From contig JAUUSE010000028.1 in the NCBI GenBank assembly GCA_030842085.1, positions 1-22,938 of the forward strand: 22,938 nt of DNA. Direction: 5' to 3'. A program made the position numbers and the translations under genes. This document shows positions 14,810 through 22,938 of the stretch, piece after piece. The DNA comes from Timburyella sp030842085. GTDB lineage: Bacteria > Bacillota > Clostridia > Oscillospirales > Acutalibacteraceae. Position 1 is the first letter of the stretch, and each line of letters opens with the position of its first letter. The notes under the pieces are model-generated. The model saw only the letters and a list, made by a program, of their open reading frames with translations. It had not been told where the DNA came from and made no database searches.

Positions 14810-16699
14810 TTAGAATGTTTCTCTTATTCCGGCGTAGCCGTTGGTTATTATTTCGTGCCAGAATTTATAGCAGTTGAGGTGCCCCATCGGATAATATGAT
14901 TTATACGGTATTTTCTCCTCGTCAAGACCGGGGATTGTATCTATAAGTCCGTCGGCAAAATCCTTCATATGTCTGCCGGCCGTTTCCATGCGCGCCATTA
15001 CTCCGCCAAGGCGAACCTCAATCGCATCAAAGCCGTACGGCTTGTTGGTGTCCATCCAGAAGTCCTCCCATGCAAGGCTGAGCTCCTGAATTTTTGCTAT
15101 TATCTCCGGCGCAAGCTCTGACAGCATCTGCGCCGTTACCCTGTCCTTTTCGCGTACGCATTTGGCAGCGTTCTCATGCCAAATGCACTTTTTCTCGACA
15201 GCGGCGGAAAGGCGTACAAAAAACTCAAACATCTTTTTAAATTCAGGATTTTCATCCCTGTGCTTTTCCATTACCGTCGTCATTTTCTTATAATAAGGAG
15301 AAAGCTTAAAATGCTGACTGTCGTCACCCATCGTCTCAAATAATGGGTCTTCAAACAGCATATATTTTGTCGGGTCGGCAACGTAGAAGTTCGGCGGCGG
15401 TACTACTCCGTCTACTTCGTCAAGACGGCTTATATCCAAAAATGCATCTGCACTTACGCCCACACACGCCTTAAAGCGGTTTTTGGTGTACTCCTCGTGG
15501 AAAATTCCCTCGTGATATCCCATTTCCGCCCATACCTGGAAGCCGTAAAGCGCTGTTATCAGATTGCACTCCTGCCCGTTGTCGCCCCACGCCGTTGCTA
15601 TCGCCTCATCTATGCCGTGCTTAAAGCACTGACGCAGCGCCAGCTTGGCGCTGTATATTGCCGAGCCGTAACCCGGCGTCATTCCGCTCCATGTGGATAA
15701 GCCGCCGGCAAACGTTGTTTTTGCCTTAAACAGCTTATGACGCTTCAGCATTATATCGTCGGTTTCCTCGTCAACCGTGCCGTAATGCCAATATACCAGT
15801 GTTACATTATCCGGCACCGACTCTATTACATGTTCGGGTATCGGTGCGACAAGGTCGTAATAGTTGTCGTCCGGCGAGCATGAGCTGAAGAACATATCGC
15901 TCCATATCATGGGCTCCAGTCCCTGCGCCTTTACTATCTCGTTTACCCTTGAGAGGTGCTTTAACATAAGGTCGTGCGCCGGGACATAGCCGTTATCTTT
16001 AAGATATTTGCCAAGCCCCAGCAGCTCAGCTTCGTCCATGCCTATATGTATGCGCTTGGTGCGGTATGGCTCGCTTGCGTCCTTTATTATCTGCGCTATA
16101 AATTTATAAGTTTCCTCATTATCAATTTCCATAACCCTCGCCGTGTCGCGTATGGGGGCCATTGCCTCCCATCTCAGCACGCATTCAAGGTGAGCCAGCG
16201 TCTGTATGCATGGGACCAGCTCTATACCCAGCATATCGGCATAGTCGTCAAGGTCTTTAATTTCTGCCTTGCTGTATGCGCCGCGGAGATAGCCAAAGTA
16301 TGGGTAATTCTCTACCTCATATGTATCTTCCGTGTACATCATGCCCATGTTAAGGCCCATAAGCGCCATTTTGCGGAACATAAACTTAAGGGTTTCCGGC
16401 TTTATTACCGCATTGCGGGAGGAATCAAACATTATGCCGCTCTTTTTAAAGCAGGATTTTTCCTCTACAAAGCATAATGTTCCGTACTGCTCTATATAAG
16501 ACAGCGCGCGGAAAAAGTGCACTTTTTCACCATATATAATATGTCCCTCTTCCTCCGACATCCTGACCGAAAGCTTATCGCCCTTTTCCACTGTGACGGG
16601 AATGCCGTCATCGCAAAAGCGAAGCGATAAGTCCTCTTTCATAGCCTGTATGCCCGGCTTAAAGATGTCTATATCGCCTATTAGTTTTATTTTAAGCAT
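14810..16699 (-). CDS. GH20 beta-N-acetylhexosaminidase (GcnA-like)
   Basis: This 629-residue glycoside hydrolase of family 20 resembles the cytosolic GcnA-like branch that removes terminal beta-linked GlcNAc or GalNAc from imported oligosaccharides. A small N-terminal alpha/beta domain (1-85) precedes the TIM barrel. The substrate Arg is in FDSSRNAV (R95), and QTLAHLE (H170) follows. The catalytic pair is D222-E223 in HIGMDEAELLGLG, where the Asp assists the substrate acetamide and the Glu is the acid. Aromatic pocket motifs VYWHYG, STWSGM and TAWGDNGQE are all present. A helical C-terminal region follows. No signal peptide is present. A longer frame exists to 16801, but the ATG at 16699 has GAGAGG 8 nt upstream, and a good promoter lies inside the extension, so the longer start is wrong. 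It is the first gene of a two-gene unit with its degenerate paralogue 52 nt downstream. Confidence 0.93.
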   Translation of the reverse strand: MLKIKLIGDIDIFKPGIQAMKEDLSLRFCDDGIPVTVEKGDKLSVRMSEEEGHIIYGEKVHFFRALSYIEQYGTLCFVEEKSCFKKSGIMFDSSRNAVIKPETLKFMFRKMALMGLNMGMMYTEDTYEVENYPYFGYLRGAYSKAEIKDLDDYADMLGIELVPCIQTLAHLECVLRWEAMAPIRDTARVMEIDNEETYKFIAQIIKDASEPYRTKRIHIGMDEAELLGLGKYLKDNGYVPAHDLMLKHLSRVNEIVKAQGLEPMIWSDMFFSSCSPDDNYYDLVAPIPEHVIESVPDNVTLVYWHYGTVDEETDDIMLKRHKLFKAKTTFAGGLSTWSGMTPGYGSAIYSAKLALRQCFKHGIDEAIATAWGDNGQECNLITALYGFQVWAEMGYHEGIFHEEYTKNRFKACVGVSADAFLDISRLDEVDGVVPPPNFYVADPTKYMLFEDPLFETMGDDSQHFKLSPYYKKMTTVMEKHRDENPEFKKMFEFFVRLSAAVEKKCIWHENAAKCVREKDRVTAQMLSELAPEIIAKIQELSLAWEDFWMDTNKPYGFDAIEVRLGGVMARMETAGRHMKDFADGLIDTIPGLDEEKIPYKSYYPMGHLNCYKFWHEIITNGYAGIRETF

Positions 16700-16739
16700 G
16701 TTCTTCGCCTCTCGTTTTCTTATTTTTACTACATCTTGC

Positions 16740-16768
16740 AGGATAACCCAACATCTTAAAAAAGTCAA
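16740..16768 (-). promoter_or_regulatory. Promoter of the GH20 pair
   Basis: On the minus strand TTGACT (16763-16768) and TATCCT (16740-16745) are 17 nt apart. Transcription would start near 16733, about 34 nt before the GH20 start codon at 16699. The site supports that start over any upstream one. Confidence 0.65.
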
Positions 16769-16774
16769 TACTAA

Positions 16775-16960
16775 TTTTCCAGTTGCACACAGCGTCAACA
16801 ATGCGGATAAATATCGGCATATTTCTATTTTCCCTCCCCCATTTTTTATATTAATTTCGTGTGTGACAGACTATTTATGTCGCTTAGACGCATCAGGATG
16901 CCCGACTTATCGCCATAGGCTTCCTAAAATTACGCGCCCAGCGCGTGGTTTTACTATAAA
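16775..16960. other. Spacer upstream of the GH20 promoter
   Basis: This is non-coding. The one clear element is a perfect ACGCGC-CCA-GCGCGT hairpin at about 16932-16946, followed on the plus strand by GGTTTTAC. It adds to the terminator behind the PLP gene. I see no operator-like palindrome next to the GH20 promoter. Confidence 0.35.
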
Positions 16961-16996
16961 AAAACGGCGCATATTACATTTAATATGCACCGTTTT
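16958..16996 (-). terminator. Terminator of the PLP-enzyme gene
   Basis: AAAACGG (16961-16967) pairs with CCGTTTT (16990-16996) and GCATATT (16969-16975) with AATATGC (16982-16988). The minus-strand transcript ends in seven U, encoded by the A run at 16958-16964. It lies immediately downstream of the stop codon at 17002 and separates this gene from the GH20 unit. Confidence 0.88.
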
Positions 16997-17001
16997 ATTT
17001 A

Positions 17002-18273
17002 TTATTTATAAAGACAGTTGTTTTTCAGCATATTCTCTGCTGCGAGCATTATTCCGACCTTAGCGCTGTGATAATTAAAGCCGCCCTGAAACCATACGGC
17101 GTAAGGCTCTCTCAGCGGGGCGTCGGCGGAAAGCTCAATAGACGACCCGCCCGTAAAGGCGCCGGCCGACATTATTACTTTATCATCATAGCCCGGCATT
17201 GGCGCCGGTACCGGAGATACAAAAGAGTCTACCGGCGCTCCGCTTTGCAGTCCGCAGCAAAAGGCAGACAGACGCTGCTCATTGCCTAAAACTATGCTCT
17301 GGATTATATCGCCGCGCTCGTCGGAATGCGACGGACTCACATCATATCCAAGACTGCCGAATAGAGCTGATGCGAACACTGCTGCCTTTTTTGCCTCACC
17401 CGTCACATGCGGCGCATTGAAAAAGCCCATATACAGCTCTCTGTTCATTCCCAAGGTAGCGCCGACTTCGCGACCGACGCCCGGCGCCGTCATGCGATAT
17501 GCGCAGAGCTCTATAAGTTCACTGCGGCCGGCTATGTAACCGCCGCACCGTGCTATGGCGCCGCCGGGATTTTTTATAAGCGAACCGGCTATCACGTCTG
17601 CGCCAAGCTGCGTTGGCTCATAAAGCCCGGCAAATTCGCCGTAACAGTTGTCCACCATAGCAATTATACTGCTATCTATTTCTTTTGCGGCCTTTATTGC
17701 CTTCGCGCACTCCTCCGCCGTATATGACGGACGTAAAGTGTAGCCCCTTGAGCGCTGTATGTAAAGCATCTTATATTTTTTGCCGCCTACCGCCCGCTTT
17801 AACCCGTCAATATCTATTGTGCCGTCGGGCAGCAATTCAATGACGTCAATTTCTACACCGAAATCCTTAAGCGAACCGGGCGTCTCTTTCACGCCCAACA
17901 CCGGCAGCAGCGTATCATACGGCAGGCCGCAGGCACACAGCATTCTATCGCCCGGACGAAGCAGCCCAAACAGCGCCGTGCTTATAGTATGCGTGCCCGA
18001 CGCAAAGGAGTGCCTTACAAGCGCGTCCTCAGCGCCGAATATTTCCGCCACGACCCGGTCGAGATTATCCCTGCCCATATCGTCGTAGCCGTAGCCTGTA
18101 GTAGCGCCGAGATGCGCCTCGCTGACTTTGTTGTCTATAAAGGCAGAAAGCACCTTTTGCTGATTATATTCCGTTACAGCGTCTATTTTTTCAAACTGAG
18201 CCTCTGCTATGCTTTCAGCATCGGCTGAGAGCGCTAAAACCTCTTTTGACATATTAAAAAAATTATTGTGCAA
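17002..18273 (-). CDS. PLP-dependent enzyme, YnbB / aluminium-resistance family
   Basis: This 423-residue cytoplasmic protein belongs to the Firmicute family annotated as aluminium-resistance protein or methionine gamma-lyase family protein (YnbB in Bacillus subtilis), a fold-type I PLP enzyme. Visible landmarks are RHSFASGTHTI (about 87-97, cofactor phosphate region), VDNCYGEF with D208 facing the pyridine nitrogen, and SLIKNPGG with K234 as the probable Schiff-base lysine. The true substrate of the family is not established; C-S lyase activity is only inferred from fold. The start is TTG at 18273, supported by GGGGAA 7 nt upstream, whereas the later ATG (codon 8) lacks a ribosome site. It is probably a single-gene unit ending at the terminator at 16958-16996. 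In B. subtilis ynbB lies beside glnR-glnA, and here it is also near glutamine synthetase genes, though 11 kb away. Confidence 0.92.
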   Translation of the reverse strand: MHNNFFNMSKEVLALSADAESIAEAQFEKIDAVTEYNQQKVLSAFIDNKVSEAHLGATTGYGYDDMGRDNLDRVVAEIFGAEDALVRHSFASGTHTISTALFGLLRPGDRMLCACGLPYDTLLPVLGVKETPGSLKDFGVEIDVIELLPDGTIDIDGLKRAVGGKKYKMLYIQRSRGYTLRPSYTAEECAKAIKAAKEIDSSIIAMVDNCYGEFAGLYEPTQLGADVIAGSLIKNPGGAIARCGGYIAGRSELIELCAYRMTAPGVGREVGATLGMNRELYMGFFNAPHVTGEAKKAAVFASALFGSLGYDVSPSHSDERGDIIQSIVLGNEQRLSAFCCGLQSGAPVDSFVSPVPAPMPGYDDKVIMSAGAFTGGSSIELSADAPLREPYAVWFQGGFNYHSAKVGIMLAAENMLKNNCLYK

Positions 18274-18957
18274 ACTCTAATTCCCCGTTTCTCGTGTTTT
18301 TAATTTATTCCGTTTGCCGCGGCTTATGCTGCAAGCGCATTTTATACATTGCTGCATGCACAGACTTGTTTAACCGCGCCGTCCTCAAGCCGCGCCTTGT
18401 CCTCAACGTATATACAAAAGCCTTTGCATCCGACAATTAAGCGCTGTTAGTGCATCCGCTTTGGCTGGTTTCATATGGGATATACCGGCAAAACAGTGAG
18501 CATACAAAATAATATACATTAAAGCCGCTTGGTTAAGCTGACGGGTGTTGGACAGAATGTGGTTTTCAGCTTCTTTCCGCGCCGACTGCATTAAAATTTT
18601 TACCATACGGAATATGGCTGCAAATTTATGTCTTGCCCGCATGAAAATCTTCTTACTGAAAACTGCTTCTCACCGGAAATGCTGGCGGCAGTGATAAACT
18701 TTTGCTTTTGAGGCCGCCGATGTGCTGACGCACACCATGGGTGAAAAAGTGAAAAGACGCCGTGGAAGCACTTAGGCATATCGGATTTATTTCCCGGCAG
18801 TTTAAGTATGAGCAACCTACAGCACCCATCTCACTTCCGGCCAATCACCTGCCGCATGCTATGTCTCCCGGCTGGTGTGCGCCTTTATCTTCCCCCTACG
18901 CCGTATCGACCGTCAATCCGCTTTACAGCATTCCGATAAAAGTATATCATAATGTAT
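18274..18957. other. 684-bp spacer without a recognised gene
   Basis: This stretch separates two same-strand units. It holds an imperfect tandem repeat, CCGCGCC-GTCCTCAA (18374-18388) and CCGCGCC-TT-GTCCTCAA (18390-18406), about 100 nt upstream of the PLP gene on its promoter side, and a GTGC-TGAC-GCAC hairpin near 18722-18733. Several overlapping frames of 60-80 codons occur on the minus strand, but none has a convincing ribosome site. Base composition at 18600-18900 is close to that of coding DNA, so it could be a decayed gene. Promoter boxes for the PLP gene are weak (TTGCAG then GAATAA at 18 nt). Confidence 0.4.
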
Positions 18958-19968
18958 CTATTTTGCGGCATACTTTTCGGCTATGGCCTTTGCCAGCTTA
19001 CCTGCATTTTTGATATCGTTTATGCTGGCCATACTCGACGGCGAGTGCAGATATCTCACCGGCACGTTTACCGCTATACATCTTACCCCGCTGCCGGCTT
19101 TTTGTATTGAGCCGGCGTTGTTGCCGCCCGATGCAAGCGATTTTGGCTGGCAGACAATGCCCATCTCTTTCGCTGTTTTGAAGGCTTCGTTATACATTTC
19201 CCTGTCATACAGCGTGGCCCTGTCCATAAACGACACCGCCGGACCATTTCCCACGCGGCAGACGTTATTAGGCGCATCTACGCCGGGAATATCCGCTGCT
19301 GTTGTTCCCTCTAATATAATTGCGTAATCCGGCGCAACGCTGAAAGCGGCCGCCGCCGCGCCGCGCAGGCCAACCTCTTCCTGTACAGTGAATGTAAAAT
19401 ACATATCATGCTCTGTTTCACTTTTTATTATGTCAACCAAAAGTGCACAGCCTATGCGATTGTCCAGAGCTTTGGATTTTATCATATCGCCCATTTGCCT
19501 AAAACTGTTCTCAAACGTACCCGTATCACCTATCGATACATATTTTTGCGCGTCCTCACGGCTGTTTGCACCTATATCAATATACAGTTCGTCCAACGAT
19601 ACTTTTTTCTCACGCTGCGATGACGTCAGAAGATGTACCGGCGTCAAAGCTATAACGCCTGTAAGCCCGTTTATTTTTACTCTTGAGCCTACCAGCGCCG
19701 TCTCCTCTATTCCGCCGACGGTGGTAAAGCTTAAAAAGCCCTCGTCTGTTATGCCGGTCAGCATTATGCCGACCTCGTCCATGTGCGCGTCGAGCATTAC
19801 CTTTTTACTGCTCCTGCTTTTGCCCCTTTTAAAGACGATTATGCTGCCGAGCGCATCTACTCTATATTCGCAAAGGCCCGCTATTTCCTCTATTATAGCC
19901 TCGCGCATTGCCCCCTCGCTGCCCGATGGAGCGTCTATATTGCAGAATTTTTTCAATAGCTCAAGCAT
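18958..19968 (-). CDS. M42 family metallo-aminopeptidase (second copy)
   Basis: This 336-residue member of the M42 (tetrahedral aminopeptidase / FrvX) family is a cytosolic co-catalytic metal peptidase that trims peptides. Predicted metal and catalytic residues are H62 in LDAHMDEVG, D169 in ALDNR, E197-E198 in VQEEVG, E220 in LEGTTAAD and H308 in RYLHSP. The insertion that forms the dodecamer-building domain lies at about 70-160. I chose the ATG at 19968 over an in-frame ATG at 19998. It follows GGGCGG by about 9 nt, matches the family start (MLELLKKFCNIDAPSG), and overlaps the previous gene's stop by 8 nt, which suggests translational coupling. The closing Glu (E220), where the first copy has Asp (D224), shows the two copies are not recent duplicates. 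No clear terminator follows. Confidence 0.93.
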   Translation of the reverse strand: MLELLKKFCNIDAPSGSEGAMREAIIEEIAGLCEYRVDALGSIIVFKRGKSRSSKKVMLDAHMDEVGIMLTGITDEGFLSFTTVGGIEETALVGSRVKINGLTGVIALTPVHLLTSSQREKKVSLDELYIDIGANSREDAQKYVSIGDTGTFENSFRQMGDMIKSKALDNRIGCALLVDIIKSETEHDMYFTFTVQEEVGLRGAAAAAFSVAPDYAIILEGTTAADIPGVDAPNNVCRVGNGPAVSFMDRATLYDREMYNEAFKTAKEMGIVCQPKSLASGGNNAGSIQKAGSGVRCIAVNVPVRYLHSPSSMASINDIKNAGKLAKAIAEKYAAK

Positions 19969-20977
19969 TTTTAACACCGCCCTTAAGAATATATTCATAT
20001 AAAAGCCTTGCCGTGTTCTCTACATCCGACTCAGTTATCACCTCAACCGGCGTGTGCATATACCTCAGCGGTATTGAGACAAGACCCGTTTTAATGCCGC
20101 TGCCGGATATCGATATAACGTCTGCGTTGGTGGAGGTTTTACCGCCCATGGCTTCTATCTGATACTGTATACCGTTTTCTTTTGCTGTCGCCTTAAGCCG
20201 CTCAGTTATCTCTCCGCACAGCGTAGGAGATACGCCTATCATAGGCCCGCTGCCGAGTATACCCGTTTTATTCAGCGGCGTGCCGGGACTTTTGGCATAC
20301 GATACGTCTACCGCAACAGCTTCATCCGGCCTTATGGCGTATGCGGCGCTGCCGGCGCCGAGACAGCCGAGCTCTTCTTCCACCGACAAAAGGATAGTAA
20401 CGCCGCAGGGCAGACTGCCATGCTCATGCAACAGTTCGGCAGCGCGAATAAGCGACGCCACACCTGCGCGGTTGTCAAATGATTTGCCCGTCATGCAGCC
20501 GTTCAGCAGCGCCGCCGGTACTGTACTGTACGTAACCCTGTCGCCTACCGATATTATCTCCGCCGCTTCTGCGCCAAGACCTGTGTCTATATGCATTTCG
20601 CTGAGCTTGCGAGGAGCATCGTCCTTTTTGCTGAGATGCGGCGGTGTGCTGCAAAATACGCCGTATACTTTCCGCTTTCCATGTATTATTACTTCCATTG
20701 CCGGCAGCAGTCTTGAATCTATGCCGCCGCTGTCAGTAACCGTTACAAAGCCGTTTTCATCCACCGATGTGACCATAAAGCCTATTTCATCAATGTGCGC
20801 GTCGAGCATTATGTTATATTCACTGTTTCCCGATATTTTACCTATGACGTTTCCGGCTCCATCTCTTGAAACAGAGGCATACTTGCTGAGCATGTCTGCC
20901 GCGGTCTGTGGAGCATCAGGCAGCCCGCCGACACCCGCTGCCGCTGACAGCTTAAACAATATTTCTTTTACATCCAT
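19961..20977 (-). CDS. M42 family metallo-aminopeptidase (first copy)
   Basis: This 338-residue M42 peptidase has all expected metal and catalytic residues: H61 and D63 in LDAHIDEIG, D168 in SFDNRAG, E200-E201 in SVEEELGCLG, D224 in VAVDVSY and H308 in RYMHTP. The family forms tetrahedral dodecamers in the cytoplasm and releases N-terminal residues from peptides. A longer frame reaches 21037, but the ATG at 20977 has GCGGGGT 7 nt upstream and begins at the usual family position (MDVKEILFKLS). It lies 95 nt downstream of murD and overlaps the second M42 gene, so the two peptidases are probably made in fixed ratio and may form mixed particles. Different substrate specificity is likely but cannot be read from sequence. 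Confidence 0.93.
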   Translation of the reverse strand: MDVKEILFKLSAAAGVGGLPDAPQTAADMLSKYASVSRDGAGNVIGKISGNSEYNIMLDAHIDEIGFMVTSVDENGFVTVTDSGGIDSRLLPAMEVIIHGKRKVYGVFCSTPPHLSKKDDAPRKLSEMHIDTGLGAEAAEIISVGDRVTYSTVPAALLNGCMTGKSFDNRAGVASLIRAAELLHEHGSLPCGVTILLSVEEELGCLGAGSAAYAIRPDEAVAVDVSYAKSPGTPLNKTGILGSGPMIGVSPTLCGEITERLKATAKENGIQYQIEAMGGKTSTNADVISISGSGIKTGLVSIPLRYMHTPVEVITESDVENTARLLYEYILKGGVKNA

Positions 20978-21072
20978 ATTTTTACCCCGCTTATATTTGA
21001 CAATATTGCTTTTTGCTTTAAAAACTGACATTATCATTCATTCTTTTACACTAAAAGCGTAAAAGACAATTA

Positions 21073-22461
21073 TTATGATAATTTTTTTACCAAATCCTTA
21101 AAATGCCGGCCGCGCGCCTCAAAGTTTGGATACATATCAAAGCTCGCGCTCACCGGGCTGAGATAAACGATATCTCCCTCTGCGCTTATATCATCGGCAA
21201 TTTTTACAGCTTCCTCCATGCACGACACCCGGTATATTTTAAGCGCGCCGGCATCATACCCCTCAAAGGATGTGACGGCCTTTTCTATTTTGTCCGCCGT
21301 CTGGCCCATTAGAATAAGCGCCTTGACCTTTTCGCAGGCATACGGCGCAAGCGGCTCGAAGGGGACATGCTTGTCATAGCCGCCGGCAATCATTATTACC
21401 TTTTGCTTAAACGCTTTAAGTCCGGCTATCGTCCTCGTAGGGCTGGTGGCGATGGAGTCGTTGTACCACTTTACGCCGCTGCGCTCCCTCACCAGCTCGC
21501 AGCGGTGTTCTACACCTTTAAAGTGCGATGCGACATATCTCATGCTGTCTGTGCTGCATATGCCGTACACTGCTGATATTGCCGCAAGATAGTTTTCGAC
21601 ATTGTGCTTGCCGACCAGCAGTATATCACTTTCATCCATAATTTTTTCTGTGCCGTCCAGCTTTGACATATATAAAGCGCCGTCCTTATAGTAGGCGCCA
21701 AATGCCGGCTGCTGATTCATGCTGAACATATATGTTTTGCCCCGCACCTCATCCGCAAAGGAGGATGTTATATCGTTGTCAGCGTTGAGTACCGTTTTTG
21801 AAAAAGCACCCTGATGCAGGAATATATTTTTCTTTGCGTCAATATATTCCTGCATATCCTTATGCACATCCAAATGATTTGGGCTGACATTGGTGACAAC
21901 AGCAATGTCAGGACTGCTGCGCATGGATATAAGCTGGAAAGACGAAAGCTCCACAACGGCGTAATCCTCCGGCTGTATATCAAAAATCCCCGCCAGCAGA
22001 TTGCGGCCGATATTTCCGCCAAGATGTACCGTTTTGCCGTCTCTTTTCAGCATTTCGGCTATAAGAGTAGTTGTGGTCGATTTGCCGTCGGAGCCGGTTA
22101 CCGCTATTTTTGTCGCAGGACAAATATCAAAAAAGATTTCCATTTCTGAGGTAACTATTATTCCACGCTCGCGCGCCTTTTTTATGGCAGGAGAGTTAAA
22201 ATAAAGTCCCGGCGTGCGTATGAGTATATCTGCTTCTATATTTTCAAAATTGCCGTTTGAGAGCGTAAGCTTTGCGCCGCAATTTTCTGCCTCGTCGGCT
22301 GCATCGCCTAACTCCTCCCGCGTCTTTTTGTCATATACCGTAACTTTAGCGCCGCTTTCTGCAAACAGCTTTACCAACGGTCGATTGCTCACGGCCAGCC
22401 CGCATATCGCTATTTCCTTGTCCTTTATAAACTCAAAAAACTTTTCTACCCTGCTGTCCAT
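21073..22461 (-). CDS. murD: UDP-N-acetylmuramoyl-L-alanine:D-glutamate ligase
   Basis: MurD (462 residues, normal length) adds D-glutamate to UDP-MurNAc-L-Ala with ATP in cytoplasmic peptidoglycan synthesis. The N-terminal UDP-binding Rossmann domain reads ICGLAVSNRPLVKL (about 19-32). The ATP P-loop is VTGSDGKSTT (121-130), with Ser-Asp where the common form is Thr-Asn. The central domain shows VVELSSFQL and NVSPNHLDVH. The C-terminal domain shows YNDSIATSP and GGYDKHVPF. The ATG start has a strong GGAGG 6 nt upstream. It is isolated from the usual mra (dcw) cluster, with two M42 peptidase genes downstream. A possible -10 box, TATAAT (minus strand, 22494-22499), lies upstream without a good -35. 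Confidence 0.97.
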   Translation of the reverse strand: MDSRVEKFFEFIKDKEIAICGLAVSNRPLVKLFAESGAKVTVYDKKTREELGDAADEAENCGAKLTLSNGNFENIEADILIRTPGLYFNSPAIKKARERGIIVTSEMEIFFDICPATKIAVTGSDGKSTTTTLIAEMLKRDGKTVHLGGNIGRNLLAGIFDIQPEDYAVVELSSFQLISMRSSPDIAVVTNVSPNHLDVHKDMQEYIDAKKNIFLHQGAFSKTVLNADNDITSSFADEVRGKTYMFSMNQQPAFGAYYKDGALYMSKLDGTEKIMDESDILLVGKHNVENYLAAISAVYGICSTDSMRYVASHFKGVEHRCELVRERSGVKWYNDSIATSPTRTIAGLKAFKQKVIMIAGGYDKHVPFEPLAPYACEKVKALILMGQTADKIEKAVTSFEGYDAGALKIYRVSCMEEAVKIADDISAEGDIVYLSPVSASFDMYPNFEARGRHFKDLVKKLS

Positions 22462-22938
22462 AATTTTCCTCCGATATTTATGTAATCATATATATTATAT
22501 GGCTAATACCCTGTAATAATATGTCGTTTGAAGACTTATAAAAATTATTATACTTTCACATTGGCTAAATATCAACTTGCAGCCGTGATAAAAGGCAGAA
22601 ATTTTACAGTATACCGAAGACATTGCTATAAAATCTCGCTGGCACTTAAGAAAATGGCAGATAAAATGCCTTGTGCCAAGCATCTGCCTGGTGTGCAGAA
22701 TTTATATATTGTATAAAAAGTGCGGCGCGGAATGTAAAACCATATCAAAACTGTGCCTATAAGTCAGAAACCATGGCTGCAGCGGCGCGGGCCATAGCTT
22801 AGGAAAAATTTGATGATGCCAGGCAGAAACGCTTTTTAAAACGGCTTTTAGAGCAACAATATTTTAAAAGCACAATCTTCAAGCTCATATTTAAATTACT
22901 ATAATTCGACAAGCATAAACTTATGTTTATGTAAAATA
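22462..22938. other. Region upstream of murD, no gene recognised
   Basis: This 477-bp AT-rich segment has no convincing coding sequence. It contains a nested inverted repeat at 22756-22803 (CCTATAAG with CTTAGG outside, ATGGC with GCCAT inside, CTGCAG at the top). At the right edge there is a perfect CATAAAC-TTAT-GTTTATG hairpin (22914-22931). Either could belong to a gene beyond the window. Confidence 0.4.

Noticed and set aside
16700..16801. A 34-residue N-terminal extension of the intact GH20 protein
   Set aside because: It contains a good promoter (16740-16768), lacks a ribosome site at its start, and the ATG at 16699 has GAGAGG at proper spacing and matches the paralogue's start.
1..22938. 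CRISPR arrays, insertion sequences, phage genes, rRNA or tRNA
   Set aside because: There are no evenly spaced direct repeats, no transposase or integrase motifs, no phage structural genes, and no rRNA-like or foldable tRNA sequence on either strand.

Overview
The window looks like chromosomal DNA of an anaerobic Firmicute of the class Clostridia, probably uncultured and host-associated. This rests on strong purine-rich Shine-Dalgarno sites, frequent TTG starts, a type III glutamine synthetase next to a bacterial GOGAT pair, an ANTAR regulator, a cytosolic GcnA-like GH20 pair and clostridial-type MurD and M42 proteins. No mobile element, CRISPR array, rRNA or tRNA was found. The lineage is inferred from gene content, not from a marker gene.

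Left part (1-12200): a nitrogen-assimilation island. After an unrecognised six-helix membrane protein (27-626, +), a minus-strand pair encodes a short type I glutamine synthetase-like protein (1703-2890) and an ANTAR-domain RNA-binding regulator (1064-1651). Divergently, on the plus strand, lie glnN (3626-5722, type III glutamine synthetase), gltB (6104-10627) and gltD (10632-12104), the two subunits of glutamate synthase. Together GS and GOGAT turn ammonium, 2-oxoglutarate, ATP and reductant into glutamate.

The most informative non-coding stretch is the ~265-nt glnN leader. A near-consensus promoter (3326-3354) is followed by two successive terminator-like hairpins. The 5' arm of each contains a small stem-loop whose six-base loop has A at position 1 and G at position 4 (AATGAT and AAGGGC). 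The second is preceded by a perfect 11-bp stem carrying a third such loop (AATGGC). This is the layout expected of an ANTAR-controlled antitermination leader, and the likely reader, an ANTAR protein with a receiver domain that lacks its phosphoacceptor Asp, is encoded 2 kb away.

Right part (12961-22461, all minus strand). Two tandem GH20 beta-N-acetylhexosaminidase paralogues share a promoter at 16740-16768; the second copy has lost most of the sugar-binding residues although the Asp-Glu pair remains. Then come a PLP enzyme of the YnbB / aluminium-resistance family (17002-18273), two overlapping M42 aminopeptidase genes (18958-20977) and murD (21073-22461). The GOGAT and GH20 units converge on a hairpin-rich spacer (12105-12960).

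The likeliest novelty is the double attenuator in front of glnN, together with a non-phosphorylatable ANTAR protein co-transcribed with an atypical, C-terminally short GS-like protein. A second candidate is the GH20 pair made of one intact and one degenerate copy.
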